Shown here: positions 10,357 through 22,172 of the stretch, piece after piece
How positions within the stretch are numbered: position 1 is the stretch's first letter
Layout: every line of letters begins with the position of its first letter
Source: Trachythela sp. YZ-2020
Lineage: Eukaryota > Cnidaria > Anthozoa > Malacalcyonacea > Clavulariidae
Length of the DNA: 64,000 nt
Assembly (NCBI GenBank): GCA_016169945.1
Contig: JADLSH010000293.1
Span: 1,736,001 to 1,800,000 of the forward strand
Direction: 5' to 3'
The notes under the pieces: generated by a model
Told to the model about the DNA's origin: nothing
Databases searched by the model: none
What the model saw: the letters and a program-made list of their open reading frames with translations, nothing else
Position numbers and translations under genes: made by a program

Positions 10357-13120
10357 AACCATGATCCATTTGGTTTAAGTCTTTCTTTAGTTATCTTCGC
10401 GCTCCAACTAGGTTAGTTCCTTGGTCACACCTAAGTTGTCTGACTGGACCTCGCCTGGCTAGGAAACAGCGGAGGACATTGATGAAGAAATCGGTTTCCA
10501 ATGTTTTCGCCACTTCTAGGTTTACCGCACGGGAGGCCAAGCATGTAAATAGAACTCCATATCGTTTACGTTCCTTTCCACCTTCTTTGATATACCAAGG
10601 ACCGAAGTAGTCAACCCCACAGTACGTGAACGGGGGTGCAAGATCCAACCTTTCGCTGGGAAGATCTGCCATCTTCTGCTCCTGAACAGAGCAACGTAAT
10701 CTCTGACAGGAAACGCAATTAGCAATGTGATAACCAACGGCTGAAATTCCGCCGATTATCCAGAATCCGTTTGATCGTAACTCGTTTAAGGTCATACCAC
10801 GTCCTTGGTGACTAAGTCCTTGATGGTAGTGACGTATTACCAGTGTTGTGACAAGTCCCTTTCTTGGAGTATGGCTGGATGCTTGATGTGATAAGGAACA
10901 CTGGAACGTCTGATGCGGCAACCCGTTAGCGCATCCGGGCGAAGATGTTGCGCCAAACAAATGAACTGTCATTCTGTACTCTATCGGAGTGGTGGTACTG
11001 ACACCGTCCTCCCACCATAGGACGCCGACCAGTCCGTTAGTCAGATCGGGACCTTGCAACAAATGATGATTCAATGACTCGCCATGGTAACTGGCGCTAC
11101 AATCGAAAACGGAGTTTGTCTGGTTTCTGTGGATGATAGATTCCATGATGGGGAATATACCACGCTGTGTTTGCTTCGTCAGAAAGTTCGTTTTCGGGGA
11201 CTCGTTCAGCATATCCTCTCTCTTTCTTGTATCCTTTATACTCTTTTTCATTCTTTCGCTGTCGATTGTTGATTGGATCGCATGCTATGTTGGCTTCAGT
11301 CACTAAATAACTGACAAATTCTGAGAATGGTGTAAATCGCTTCTTCTCATCCTTCCACTTATAAACGACTCGTCGCAACCGTTTAAGAGCCCACTTGGGA
11401 AGTTTCGAGGCCAATTTCTGGTTTTCCTGATCGTCATTGAGAACCTTGAGAGTTTCCACTTTCTCCATGGCCTTTTCGCACTGTATAAAAAAATCCGAAT
11501 ATTTTCGTAGTCCCATGCAATCGTATGGTGCGATAGGTGGCCATGATTCGAGTTTCTTTCGGAATGCAGACGCAACTGCAAACGAGTCAACATAACGTTT
11601 GGCCAACATCTCTTTATCCTTCTGGTAAGTGTCATCACCGTCCACAAGCATAAATCCTTGAATTACTTATTTGGCTTCACCAGCCACATACTTTGCAAGA
11701 AAATGAAAGCATTCTGCCGAATTGACCGCTCTGCTCTCTATGAGTGTCTCGAAGGCCCTTACCCAGATTGGGTACTTCAATGGGTCAGCACTGAAAATGC
11801 CTGGTTCAGGTAAAGGTAGTCGATTCTGATTCTGAGTTTGAAGCAACTTGGTGATGGTTTGAAGAATGTTTCGATTATCTAGAGTTGTGGTTACGGTTGA
11901 AGGATATACATGGGTTTGGATTGCACTCAAAACCTCTGGTTCTTTGGGGTTAACTACAATTGATTCTTTAGTCGCAGTGGGTATGTAGTTAGGAGCATTT
12001 GGATCTGGCTCCGTCACAGGTAGTTTCTCATTCCCTGTATCTTGTGCCAAGGTTTCTCGAAGTGCTGAGGGTTCCCGAGGTGCTGAGGGGTACTGAAGTG
12101 CTGGTGGGTCCTGGGAGGTCGAGTGTTCTTTAGGTGTTGAGGGGTCTTGAGGTTCGGTGGTATTGTCAAACGTATTTACTTTAGTCGTAGGTGAGTCAGG
12201 TTGTGATTCAAGAAATTTGTTTATATAATCCTGAGATTCGTCATCACACTGAGTTTCATCAATGAGTTTGAGGGAAGTATCATCATAATCAAATCTTGAG
12301 CAAACCTCAATTCGTTCCTCTGCTTTATAGCTAATTCTTCCCTAATCTTAAATTTCTCCTTCGACATTTCAATTTGTTCCTTAACTCTTTTCTCTTTCCT
12401 TTGAATTTCTAGCATTTTGAATTCCTAAAGCTAGCAGATTGACGTAGTCTAATTCTTCTTTCTCCCGAGTCAGGCGCATTTTAGCTTTCAATATAGTTGG
12501 TTCTTCCTCCAAATCTTGACGTTTCTGTCGTGTGGAAGAGCTTGTACTCCCTTTTTAGTAACGAGACATAACACTTTTATTACCAGATTTACGTGAAACA
12601 CAGCTCCATAATCCATCTTTAAATCATGGATTGTTTGGTGAAGTTGTCTTAGTACGTCATTGTTTTCACGACTACTTTCTTTGAATTTCCCATATACTGT
12701 GATTTTCTCTACTGGAGATCCTAGAACGTTTTCTAATGCTTCATGGGCTTGTGTAAGGTCATACATGCATTTCTCTAAGGTTCGACACTCGTTCTGTAAG
12801 CAAGTAATTTCAATATTGTTCACAAGTTGACTCTGCAAATGGTTGATTTGTTTTCTCCATGCCTTGGTCATAGCATGAAAAGTTTGTTCAGTTTTCTCCC
12901 TTGAGTCTTTCTTCTCAACTGTTGTTACAGGTTTGTCCCCGTTCTCTAGTTCCGGAGTAGTTTTATTACTTTCATTCAATTTTTCCGAATTTTCAGCGTT
13001 TTTTCCGCTCATTTTGGCGTTTTTCGTGCAGGTGCCGAAGTCCGCCCGAAATTTTCCCGACGCCTTGCCGACAAGGGTGGGAAATTAATTAACCCACAAT
13101 GGCGCCAATTTCACGTTCCA
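10357..13120 (-). mobile_element. BEL/Pao LTR retrotransposon, internally deleted and truncated
   Basis: Read on the minus strand, the order is as follows. First comes a charged coiled-coil-like gag N-terminus (12488-13012, beginning MSGKNAENSEK). A proline/serine-rich stretch follows, then a DUF1759-type gag core (RLPLPEPGIFSADPLKYPIW at about 11800 and the region 11300-11651). The gag frame runs straight into a reverse transcriptase fragment (AWYIPHHGIYHPQKPDK), so protease and the first part of pol are missing. After a frameshift near 11110 there is more RT (NHHLLQGPDLTNGLVGVL), another deletion removing the YxDD region, and then integrase: zinc-binding H..H..C-V-S-C, VDYFGPWYIKEGG with the first Asp, and RCDQGTN with the second Asp. 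The third catalytic Glu is missing because the 3' end stops at the neighbouring LINE tail. A candidate primer-binding site lies at 13090-13107. No complete LTR is visible. Confidence 0.85.
13090..13107 (-). other. candidate tRNA primer-binding site of the BEL/Pao element
   Basis: On the minus strand TGGCGCCATTGTGGGTTA starts with the TGG expected to pair with a tRNA CCA end, and it lies about 80 bp upstream of the gag start. The priming tRNA is not identified. Confidence 0.4.
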
Positions 13121-13127
13121 CGCACGT

Positions 13128-14640
13128 AGTCTAGGACCTGTATAGGAGTTTTTATGCGTTTCATTTACCGCAGGCAATCTCAACTGTTTTAGGGTAAAAT
13201 GATCATGGCGGTCAACATGGCATATGTGCCAAAACCTGAATCCGGGACGAAAGTCCTGAAAATGACCCCGCCCTGAAACGGCAGTGCCGTCATAGCTCTA
13301 ACTTCCGAAAAGCAGAAGCGACAGCCTTTCTGAAGTGCTTATAGTGTTTAGAAGGTTGCTTTTAAGGGTGGTTATTGGAAGGAAAAATTTGTCTAAATAT
13401 AATATTTTACAAGAAAATGACCATGCACCACCCCAGGTCAACTGCTAATTATCCATGAAATAACTAATATACCTGGCAGAGATTAAATTTTCTTATTTCC
13501 TAACAATTTTGATCATGAGATGAAAAACTATGCTTAATTTAATATAATTATTGTAGATTTCATAAGGATTGACATTGTTTTGTTTACATATAATACATTT
13601 TATTTCACTTACCTCCCACCAAAACACGAATTCAGCCATATTTTGCCGTCTTGTTTGCTTTTTATCGCCGAGTCTCGCAAGTATCATCCAAATGTTGTAC
13701 TTTTACATATTGATAGATGGCTAAAGAAGATTTCAACCAAGTTTAATTTCGTCAAGTTTTGAAGCAGTGCAGTGTATTTTATCTTCGACATTGTGTCCTT
13801 CAATGTTTCGTCAAATATGCAGCCATTGCAATGCCTCGCCGCTTCTCTGCCCGATAAATGCCACTTCTTCGACTTCATATCTATTTAGATTACAGTATCC
13901 AAGAGTACTTCATTGTAGAATAGTCCCAATTGAAAAACCTCCCATAACACATTTAGAATCAGTAAACATTTGTTCGCCAACACAGAACCCAAGTAAATAT
14001 ATTATATTTATTGTATTTTTATGATTTATGATAAAAACAATAAATACTTGCGTATTTTTGCCGTATAAAAATACAATAAATATATGGCGAACAAACGTTT
14101 GGTGGAAATATTCGCCCCCCCCTTTCAAGTAGCCCACGAGGAGTTTTCACGAAGATTGCGCGTGACTTTCAAATTATTTTTAAACTTGTGTTTTTGATTC
14201 TGATCCTAAATGTGTTATGGGAGGTTTTTTCTTTCTAGTGCAACTAATGTTTTCAATTTTTCGATTGGGACTATTCTACAATGAAGTACTCTTGGATACT
14301 GTAATCTAAATACATATGAAGACGAAGAAGTGGCATTTATCGGGCAGATACGCGGCGAGGCATTGCAATAGCTGCATATTTGACGAAACATCGAAAGACA
14401 CAATATCGAAGATAAAATACACTGCACTGCTTCAAAACTTGACGGAACTTCGTTGAAATCTTCTTTAAGCCATCTATCATTATGTAAAAGTACAACAATT
14501 GGATGATACTTGCGAGACTCGGCGATAAAAAGCAAACAAGACGGCAAAATATGGCTGAAATCGTGTTTTAGTTGGGGGTAAGTGATATAAAATGTATTGT
14601 ATTTAAACAAAACAATGTCAATCCTTCTCAAACTCATTAA
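13128..14640. mobile_element. long palindromic element, damaged copy A
   Basis: It starts AGTCTAGGACCTGTA, exactly like the intact copy at 30786, and its left arm runs to about 13990. The right arm (about 14035-14625) is the inverted partner of 13555-13990. The right arm lacks the outer several hundred bp, so the right terminus is missing. It begins directly against the 5' part of the BEL element, so it probably inserted in the BEL LTR. Short frames in the arms (such as 13580-13762 and 14215-14646) are mirror images of each other and show no known protein. Confidence 0.75.
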
Positions 14641-15890
14641 GTGCAACTAATGTTTTCAATTTTTCGAACGGGACTATTCCTTATGACCTCGCAAATATCG
14701 TTCGCCGTTGACCTTCTGTCGACGCGAGAAAATCGTTGACTGTCACTCCCGGTCGAATTTTCGTGGATTTTATCGCAATTTCGTAAATATTTTATCGCAC
14801 CGCTTGATATATTAACTATGTAACTCCGAGATGACCAGAAATTAAATCGCTTCAAAATACTGGCAAACCTTGCTCGAATCAACAGATCCATTTAGTCCAA
14901 GACTTGACGACAACTAGAATACAGATAATGATATATCAAATGCGTAATGTACAAATATAAAAGGTAAATAATGATCAATGTTTAATGTACTAAATTATCT
15001 ACTTTACCGATTTTCTCCCAGCTAGTGTCACGTAGTTCGCACAAATAACGTTTAATAGTTCGCAAATGTTCGCAAAAGACAATATTATAACTAAGTTTAA
15101 GTTCGCTTTTCTCTTGGCAACCTCGTACCCAGGGTTCTCTTAGGTCGGCCGCGCGTGGGAGAAGATAACCCTGGCAAAGGCTGCGCACGTGGTGACAAGA
15201 ATTACGCAACTCGCCGTATCTGTTCCGGTGGGTTACCAACATCAAGAAGAGCCTGTTCGCAGGGTACTATCAAGTGAATTCCGACTATGAAATTTTTTTA
15301 TGATTTATAAAACCGATTTAACAGATGTTTAAAAGGCACAATTTTGTCAAATAAATCCAGACGTTGGTAAAATGTTCCTATGAAATGGGGTTGAATGCTC
15401 AAAGGATTGGACATCTCAAATTTATGTTCAAGACTTGTATTTAATAGAAGATGACTGGAAGCAGTGAGTGTTCTACATTCATCAAGTATTCAAGTTTCAT
15501 GGCTTTATTAAAGTGAGTGAATTTATATAAATACATTAGTCATTACTATCCTACATTTGTACTGTTCTAATTTTGGTACAACTTTTCGGTCCTTGTTGAT
15601 GTACTGTATGAAATCAGAGGTTTGAAATATACACAATCCCTTTCGAGAGGGTTTGAGTACACATAAATTACACATGACAATTAATATACATAAATCATAT
15701 TGATGACCCAGTGGCCCTACTATAAAATGTATCATTTAATAGTGTATTATGAATCAAAGTTCACATTTGGGTACAAGTGATGTCAAGACCAGGATACTAT
15801 AGATTATAATAAATGATCAAAGTTATACTGTTTTGCTTTTGGTTAAAGTTATTTGCATAATGTGTTCTTATTAAATGTATCTTATTAAAG
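14641..15890. other. intergenic, with one GC-rich dispersed repeat
   Basis: No gene was recognised. A GC-rich block at about 15115-15195 (containing AGGTCGGCCGCGCGTGGGAG) has an inverted partner at 27553-27637. A further copy of a motif from the neighbouring palindrome (GTGCAACTAATGTTTTCAAT) sits at 14641. Short frames at 14982-15245 and 15523-15735 have no recognisable product. Confidence 0.4.
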
Positions 15891-15893
15891 AGG

Positions 15894-16244
15894 CTACTCC
15901 AATACTTCATTTATTGTACTGACAAACATGTATGTCAACCGGGCATTATGTTGAGGTGTTGTACAAAGACAATGCGCATTGCAAGTTCTTCTATTATGAT
16001 GGTACCATAAATTAGTATTAGACCCATTGAGGGGTGGGGCTAACCACTGAGATTTATAAACAATTATTTTACTCACTTGGGCAGGGAATTCGACACTGAC
16101 AGTTTTTCCAGCGAAAGAAATTTGATAGTACTCAATGTGAGGATTCACGATATTCGTAGAACTTTTTAAGTAATCATGCCTGTCCTTCTTGCCCTTTTCC
16201 TGGGGTTCATTGATGGTGTTATTGCCTGGTGCTGTTTCTACCAA
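15894..16244 (-). CDS. possible terminal exon, unknown protein
   Basis: A minus-strand open segment of about 115 codons lies downstream of the RecQ-like pseudogene. It contains EYYQISFAGKTVSVEFPAQV and ends at a stop at 15894. AAATAG, a possible acceptor, precedes it near 16243. It could be the last exon of the helicase locus or an unrelated frame. I do not recognise a domain, and its position is the main argument for it. Confidence 0.25.
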   Translation of the reverse strand: MVETAPGNNTINEPQEKGKKDRHDYLKSSTNIVNPHIEYYQISFAGKTVSVEFPAQVSKIIVYKSQWLAPPLNGSNTNLWYHHNRRTCNAHCLCTTPQHNARLTYMFVSTINEVLE

Positions 16245-16420
16245 CTATTTTATATTTTCGATATATGCAGTAGGTATACATACCTAATTAATCATGTAAA
16301 CTGCTATTGTAAAATGTACAGTGCTATAATGAGTGCATTTTCTCAAAATTAACAGCTGTACATCAGTTATTTTAATATTTTTACACATAGTTATATACTG
16401 TAGCTGTACTTGTAATGCAA

Positions 16421-18485
16421 CTAAGTAGCACAAACCTCACTGATAATTTTGAAAAAAGCTTGTGCATGTGTGATTTCCCATATTTCAAATTCAGCAAACA
16501 ATTCTTCAGCCGACTTGATCTTGTCACAATTTGAAACAATTAAGTCTATAAGTTCTAATGTTACCCCAGTACTTATGTGAATTCCTCCAAAGTTTGCACA
16601 AGATGTGCCTAACTCAATCCTACACTTTCTTAGTAATGTCTGGATTATTTCTCGCTGCTCATCTGTAACAACACAAATTGGCTGGTGTTCAGGTATTTGG
16701 CATGGCTTTGTATCACTATCAGGTTGGATTTGTAACTTCTTACTTGTTGGGCAAGTCAAGCATTGGCAAATATTTGAGCAGTTACTGCAACAACAGTGCC
16801 CGTCATAATTAATTTCACTTCCATTGGATGCAGATCCCAAAAAAAAACATAAGTTCCTTTCTCAAACAATTGGTTTCTTGTAAACAAAAATTTCGCATTG
16901 CAGTTGTCATTCCTGGTTTGTTGCTGGAAATATCCTGACCATTAAAGAACAAAGAGGCTTTTGCTGGTTTCTTATCTCGTCCAGCTCGGCCAATTTCTTG
17001 GTAATAAGAGTCCATGGTCCTTGGCACACCAATATGTATGACATGTCTGACTTCAGGAATGTTAACTCCAATTCCAATCGCAATTGTTGCGAAAACGACA
17101 CAAATGATCCTATCTTCATTCTTTCCCATCAGCTGTTTCATAATCTCGCGCTTCATGCTGTCAGTCTGTGGTGAGTGAAATTGTGCAAAAAGTCAATTTT
17201 CTGGGCTTTTTTCCGTCTTGTGAGATGAGGGGAAATAGCTTGCCTCCACAAGTTCGTCCATGAATAGCTTAAAAGTGTAGCCACACCACTTCAATGGGAG
17301 ATATATTAACGTAAGAGGACATGCTGTTAAACTTTTTTTCAAATCTTTTGAAATTGGATGAAGTATTGCTTTATAGCTCTCCTCTCCTGTCGACGATGGC
17401 TTTCGTTCCTCTTTATTAAAGTAAATGTCTGGACGATCTAGGTTCGCTACCACCACGAGAGGATCGTCGAGAAGAAGAGAACTCATTAATGATTCTCTTA
17501 CATATTTTGAGGCAGTTGCAGTAAGTACTAAGAATGGAGCGGAAGGGAAAATAGAGCCTAACTGCGAACGTTTTCCAAAATCAGGTCGAAAATCAAAACC
17601 CATTCTTGGATAAGGTGTCCTTCGTCAACGACACACGCAACAATGCGCATTTGTACTGTAGGACTTCTGAAAGTAGTATTTGTCTACCTTCTCTACAATA
17701 AATAAATGCCTCAGGTTGAGCATAAATTAGTTTAAACTTTCCGCCTGTAATGTTCCTCTCTGTTACATTATCAAGTGATAATATGTCCAATTCTCTAATT
17801 CCTTCTTCCCTTTCGCTGTCAATGTATTCTTCTATTTCGTCTTCATCTTCATCTACACCGACTATGTTATGTTCCTTAACTGTATTTAGAACTACAGCTT
17901 CGATTCCATGACTCTTTAGAATGGATAACTGATTTGATCATGATTTATTTAATGTCGACTACGCAGGGTGTGGTTGCACAATTCACCCGAGCCAGAGGCT
18001 CATGATACACGTGCTCGACAACTAATGCCTATAAAGTACCCGGAGAAACCCTCGAAGCACAGGAGAGAACCAGCCAAACTCTACTTACATTAATTTATCA
18101 AGCACAGGGACGTACGTTACCCAACCAACGTAAATCCCTGCCCTCGATCTGCTGTATAGTCAGCTTGACTCAGAGGTAAGGGGCAGTGCGCTAACCGCAA
18201 CTGCCACCCGTGCTTACCAATCAATGCATTCAGTGGTGTGATCCCCAAAACGATAGACGCGTTCTTCACATTCGTGTGCTTGGCGTTACGGCAGTCGAAT
18301 ATGAAGGGAAGCAAATAAAATATGACAGATTTTCCATAACCTGTTGGAAGGACTCCGATTGTGTCCATACCTAAAAATAACGACTCGAGTACTTTGTATT
18401 GTTTGACTTTTAGAAATAAATTTTGATGATTTGATACATCCAAAGCGTACCGAACAGCGTTTAAAAAAGTATTTAGCGAGTACAT
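16421..18485 (-). pseudogene. RecQ-like DNA helicase pseudogene
   Basis: The minus strand encodes a superfamily 2 helicase. The probable start is the Met at 18485 (MYSLNTFLNAVRY). Motif I follows (GVLPTGYGKSVIFYLLPF), then GITPLNALI, the acidic stretch VDEDEDEIEEY, IYAQPEAF, motif II as DEGH, motif III as LVLTATA, and NLDRPDIYF. Next come motif V (FATIAIGIGVNIPEVRHVIH) and motif VI (YYQEIGRAGRDKK). A cysteine-rich zinc region (CCCSNCSNICQC) and a C-terminal stretch end at 16421. Motifs V and VI are those of RecQ helicases. The gene is broken by a SINE at 17936-18217, apparent 1-nt deletions near 17665 and 17604, a TGA at 17193-17195, and a 9-T homopolymer (16839-16847) where 8 would restore the expected frame. 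It resembles multi-copy cnidarian RecQ-like genes rather than one named orthologue. Confidence 0.85.
17936..18217 (-). mobile_element. tRNA-derived SINE inserted in the helicase coding region
   Basis: Read on the minus strand, a tRNA-like head carries an A-box-like stretch (TGGCAGTTGCGGTTAGCG). The body contains GGCTGGTTCTCTCCTGTGC and GAGGGTTTCTCCGGGTAC, which I recall from widespread metazoan tRNA-derived SINEs. The 3' end is CGACATTAAATAAATCATGA. It separates NALI from NQLSILK of the helicase frame, which read naturally as continuous. The B box is degenerate. A TGAT-like pair at the ends is a tentative target duplication. Confidence 0.7.
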
Positions 18486-18584
18486 GTTCGTACTAGTGAT
18501 TTTGTTTTTCTGACAATAACGTTAAAAGGCGAACGAGGGAAAATTGTACGTAATGTTGTTAATACAGTAATATTTCAACTATAT

Positions 18585-18797
18585 CACAGAATAAGAATTA
18601 ACCAGAAGGTTCACTCGGCGAAAATCTGTCCTCGAGCTAAACAAGTGTAATGCAACCTCGTATCCAGTTCACTCCTATACTATTTCCTATTAAAATGCGC
18701 AGCCCGCGCTCGTTTCAGATCCCTAAACAAGTGTAGCAAGCGTGAAAAAGCGTGACTAGTCTTTAGTATTAGAGTGAACCTTCTGGTTTATTCTGTG
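18585..18797. mobile_element. MITE with 7-bp target duplication
   Basis: The left end is CACAGAATAAGAATTAACCA followed by GAAGGTTCACT. The right end is the inverse (AGTGAACCTTCTGG, TTTATTCTGTG). ACTATAT precedes it at 18578-18584 and reappears at 20872-20878, after the element that later inserted in the right-hand duplication. The body is non-coding. Confidence 0.75.
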
Positions 18798-18800
18798 ACT

Positions 18801-20865
18801 CAGAGGAGGGTGGACAGCTGTCACATGATATTTTTCGACCAATGAGGAGACGCTATTTTCTCAGCGCTCGCAAGAAGAAAGTGGACTGTGAAATTTGCAT
18901 TGGTCTCATAAATACGGAAATATTTCGCTTTGTTATTCAAATTTGCAATTAAATTCGATGCACACCCGTTCAATGAATATTAATCTACTCCCAAGCGAAG
19001 AATTTTGGAAGGTAAACGTCGTTTTGTACTATATTTTTATATTTAATGCAGGCACTTATGCGTCACGTGGAAATACGAGGCTGTTTCAACTATCAACTTT
19101 TGAAATAGAAAATATCGAATTTCCATGGTTCGATTTCGCTAATTTTCGCATAATGTGATAGATTAAAGCCTAATCTTTCGTTTTAACTGCCCCCACCTAT
19201 CCGCGCCACTCACCGTTTTCGAGATATTCGCTGCTGAATTTTCAATACGATTTTGCACTTTCTAAAATAACTATCTCAACTTTTGAAGTTTCCTTATCAT
19301 TTGCATTTTATTAAAATATTTTAAACTATTTGTAATATCAATGAATTATATGTTTAAACGCATTTGCTTGATCAGTTTTTGATGGATATTTTAGAAATTA
19401 TGAAACGTGTTTTCGTTTGTTTTCATGATTGAAGTTAGTCGTGTCTTGGCGACGTGTTGACTCAAGTCCGCGTCTGTTTACAATTTTCAAACTAAAGTAT
19501 CTAGAATTTCCATGGTTCGATTTTCGTAATTTTTGTATAATGATGAAGACAAATGTATAAACTTTAAATCTGCTGGAATGATCCCGGTGATCCTCTGGCA
19601 GTTTTCGAGATATTAGGCATCGAAGTGATCATAGTCATTTCGACGTTTGCCAAAATGGCATCTAATAGTTTAGGAAGATATTGAGCCACCAAAGCTTGTT
19701 TTTCCCAATGAATCTTGAAACCTCTTTAATAGAAAGAGCGTTATTCTTTAGAGCAAGCGTTAAAGTACTTTTGAATGAATTTTAGGAGATTTAGGAGTTA
19801 TTTGCGTGTTGTTTAGAGATTTTATATCTGGGCTAGTGTCTGGCTCTGTCTGCAATTTTGTTGTCTGATGGCCCGCTCGACTCGCAAATATCGAATATTT
19901 TGTCATTGTTATTCAATTTTTTTTCTGGAATGCATCCATGCTATTTCAATAACTATTGATCTACCTATGTGAGCAGTATTTTGTAAGGTAAACGTTATTT
20001 TGATCTTTTTTGTAGGCTGTACGTCGTCATATTGTATTAATCCGATGCCATTTCTGTCAACGATATTTGAAGTTGAACACCTCGAATTTCCACAATTGAC
20101 GCAGTGATTGCTCGTTTTTTCTGAAGAAGTGGACTTTACTGTTTAAAATAAGTGCTGAGTTTTAGAAGAAAATTTTAGAAGTAAAATTTGTTTATTTACA
20201 GATTTGTATTTTGGGTTGAATTCTGTCATTGTATTGTTAATTTGCCTTCTTGGTGAATATTTGCTTTCTTTAATATTTCTTTATATATGTAGAGAATATG
20301 CATGTGCTATGTATTTTCAATAAAAATGGAACTGTTATATTACTGTAAAGTTTGTTTTGTCTACATTTCACCCGTAATTTCTGTTGCAAAAAAGTATATA
20401 GAAGTTCTTTGACAACCTCAATATGCGGGTTTTCAGTAGTCACAATGTGCTATTGGGATAAATAAATAACTAAATACATATTAAAAGTCGAATCCTTTGA
20501 TGCCAGCAGATCGAATCAATCTGGCCAATAAATATTTAGTTATTAACTGTCTGTACTGCACTCCTCACTAGTTGCACAATGTACATTACAAATACAGACG
20601 ATCACTCGCAGCCTTTGGCTTTGAGATTTCTGCACAAATAAATCCTCAGAGAGACTCAAAGAGCCTTGTTATACCTCCATTACAAGACACTAAACACATC
20701 CATAATGATGGCATTGAGTCTCTGTAACAATAGCGTCTATTTTCGCAGAATTTGCTATGGCCAGAGATGTTGACTTCACGGCAGTCAACGCATAAATGAG
20801 GCCGCACGTGGAAACATACGCTCATTACCCATGATGCTTTGCGGCCTGCTGTCCAACCTCCTCTG
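18801..20865. mobile_element. 2.1-kb non-autonomous TIR element with 9-bp target duplication
   Basis: The termini are CAGAGGAGGGTGGACAGC (18801-18818) and GCTGTCCAACCTCCTCTG (20848-20865), inverted with one mismatch. Exact 9-bp copies of TCTGTGACT flank it at 18792-18800 and 20866-20874. A 9-bp duplication is usual for Mutator-like elements, but no transposase is encoded, so the superfamily is uncertain. The interior holds diverged direct duplications: GAATTTCCATGGTTCGATTT recurs near 19120 and 19500, and AAGGTAAACG near 19010 and 19985. No gene was recognised inside. Confidence 0.75.
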
Positions 20866-20878
20866 TCTGTGACTATAT

Positions 20879-21290
20879 GTTACATGTCAGGGGAAACCCA
20901 TTACTGAAGGGAAACACCCCCATTCGTCGAACGAACGAACACCTCGCAAGAACGTCATTACTCAGGAAATAGAAACATTTGTTGCTTTTATACAGTAGTT
21001 GTTCACATAGTGGAATGTTCACAGACGTATTTAGCAACGTGGGTAAAGCGTACGGCTAGCAGAAACAATTCAGGACGTCTTGGGTTTAGTATTCGATGTC
21101 ATTGACGGACAGCCATGACTAAATTTAAGGCTTCAGCTTTAACCGGACGCAAAACAATTCTTGGTCGAGTGACTTCCAAGAGATGCCTTGTGTTTTCTCT
21201 GTGCGAGTCTGGTCCGAATCCGAACGTCAGTTGCACATCCGCCCTGTCTGATGTGGGGTCTGAAACGAATGCTGATCCAATTAGTATAGG
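20879..21290. other. no gene recognised
   Basis: Two overlapping short frames on opposite strands (21099-21327) have no recognisable product and are not supported by splice signals or a conserved domain. Confidence 0.35.
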
Positions 21291-21292
21291 TG

Positions 21293-21449
21293 ATAGCATG
21301 GTTTCGAGTGCAATTTGGATATAACATGCACGAGTGAGTTTTTAAAAGACCTCAACATAGCACGAGTCCGAAGGACGAGTGCCATTTGAGGTCTTTGAAA
21401 AACTCACGAGTGCATGTTATATCCAAATTTCACGAGAAACCATGCTATT
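21293..21449. mobile_element. hairpin MITE
   Basis: This is a near-perfect palindrome about 157 bp long. The outer arms read ATAGCATGGTTTC and GAAACCATGCTAT, the middle shares TTGGATATAACATGCAC, and the inner arms share AAGACCTCAA, around a centre CACGAGTCCGAAGGACGAGTG. Confidence 0.8.
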
Positions 21450-21769
21450 ACTTATTAACAATATGCATAAAAATGTGCGAGACAATTATACTTTCAACTT
21501 ACTAACTTCGGGCCTTCGACGAAACGTCCACTGATATAAAGTTTTCGCTCCAATTATTATTATCTGTATGACTTGCCAAGCATTTGAAAGTGAACTGAAC
21601 CATGTCGATTTCTTATAAATTTCATGTAAACTAAATTTTCCACTTTTTAAATAACTTTTAAGTCGTCATTTTCGTCCCGAAAATTCAAATTAAGTTTAGG
21701 CGAGCGGGCGCCATGTTGTTTTGTTTCGAGCAATTTGCACAGAACCTAGCTCAAATTTGATTGGTTCTT

Positions 21770-21925
21770 AGTGATTACAGATTTTTCCACTGTGATTACA
21801 GAAAATTGCACTGTGTTACAAAAAGTTGCACTGTGATTACAGATTTTTGCACTGTGTTTACAAAAAAATTTCACTGTTGTTACAGATTTTTGCACTGCTG
21901 TTTGGGATTAATTGCACTGAAATGA
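21770..21925 (+). repeat. short tandem array of a GTGATTACAG-type unit
   Basis: About seven diverged units of roughly 20-23 bp (GTGATTACAGATTTTTGCACT and variants) run in tandem. An inverted pair TGATTGGTTC / GAACCAATCA brackets the array, so it may be the core of a small element. Confidence 0.7.
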
Positions 21926-22172
21926 ACCAATCACAGTCGAGTAATATTTTTATGTATATTATTAATGAATTATGTAATTTTTACTTTGAATTGTATCATA
22001 GTTACACAACAGATAGCTGTTCGATATTGCTTAGTCTCGTTTCGTTTTGTTTTGTTTCAGTTAGGAAAGTGTATTAAATGTTTACTTTAGCTGAGAAATA
22101 TCAGCGAGACAACAGTAAAACAAACTGACATCATGAATATTACCATTGATTTTCATTGAGCTGGTTGTACAG

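Noticed and set aside
18120..18217. Possible tRNA gene on the minus strand
   Set aside because: The A-box-like segment belongs to a SINE head; the B box is degenerate and no cloverleaf can be closed.
21099..21327. Overlapping small frames on both strands
   Set aside because: No recognisable domain, no splice signals, and frames on opposite strands cover the same bases.
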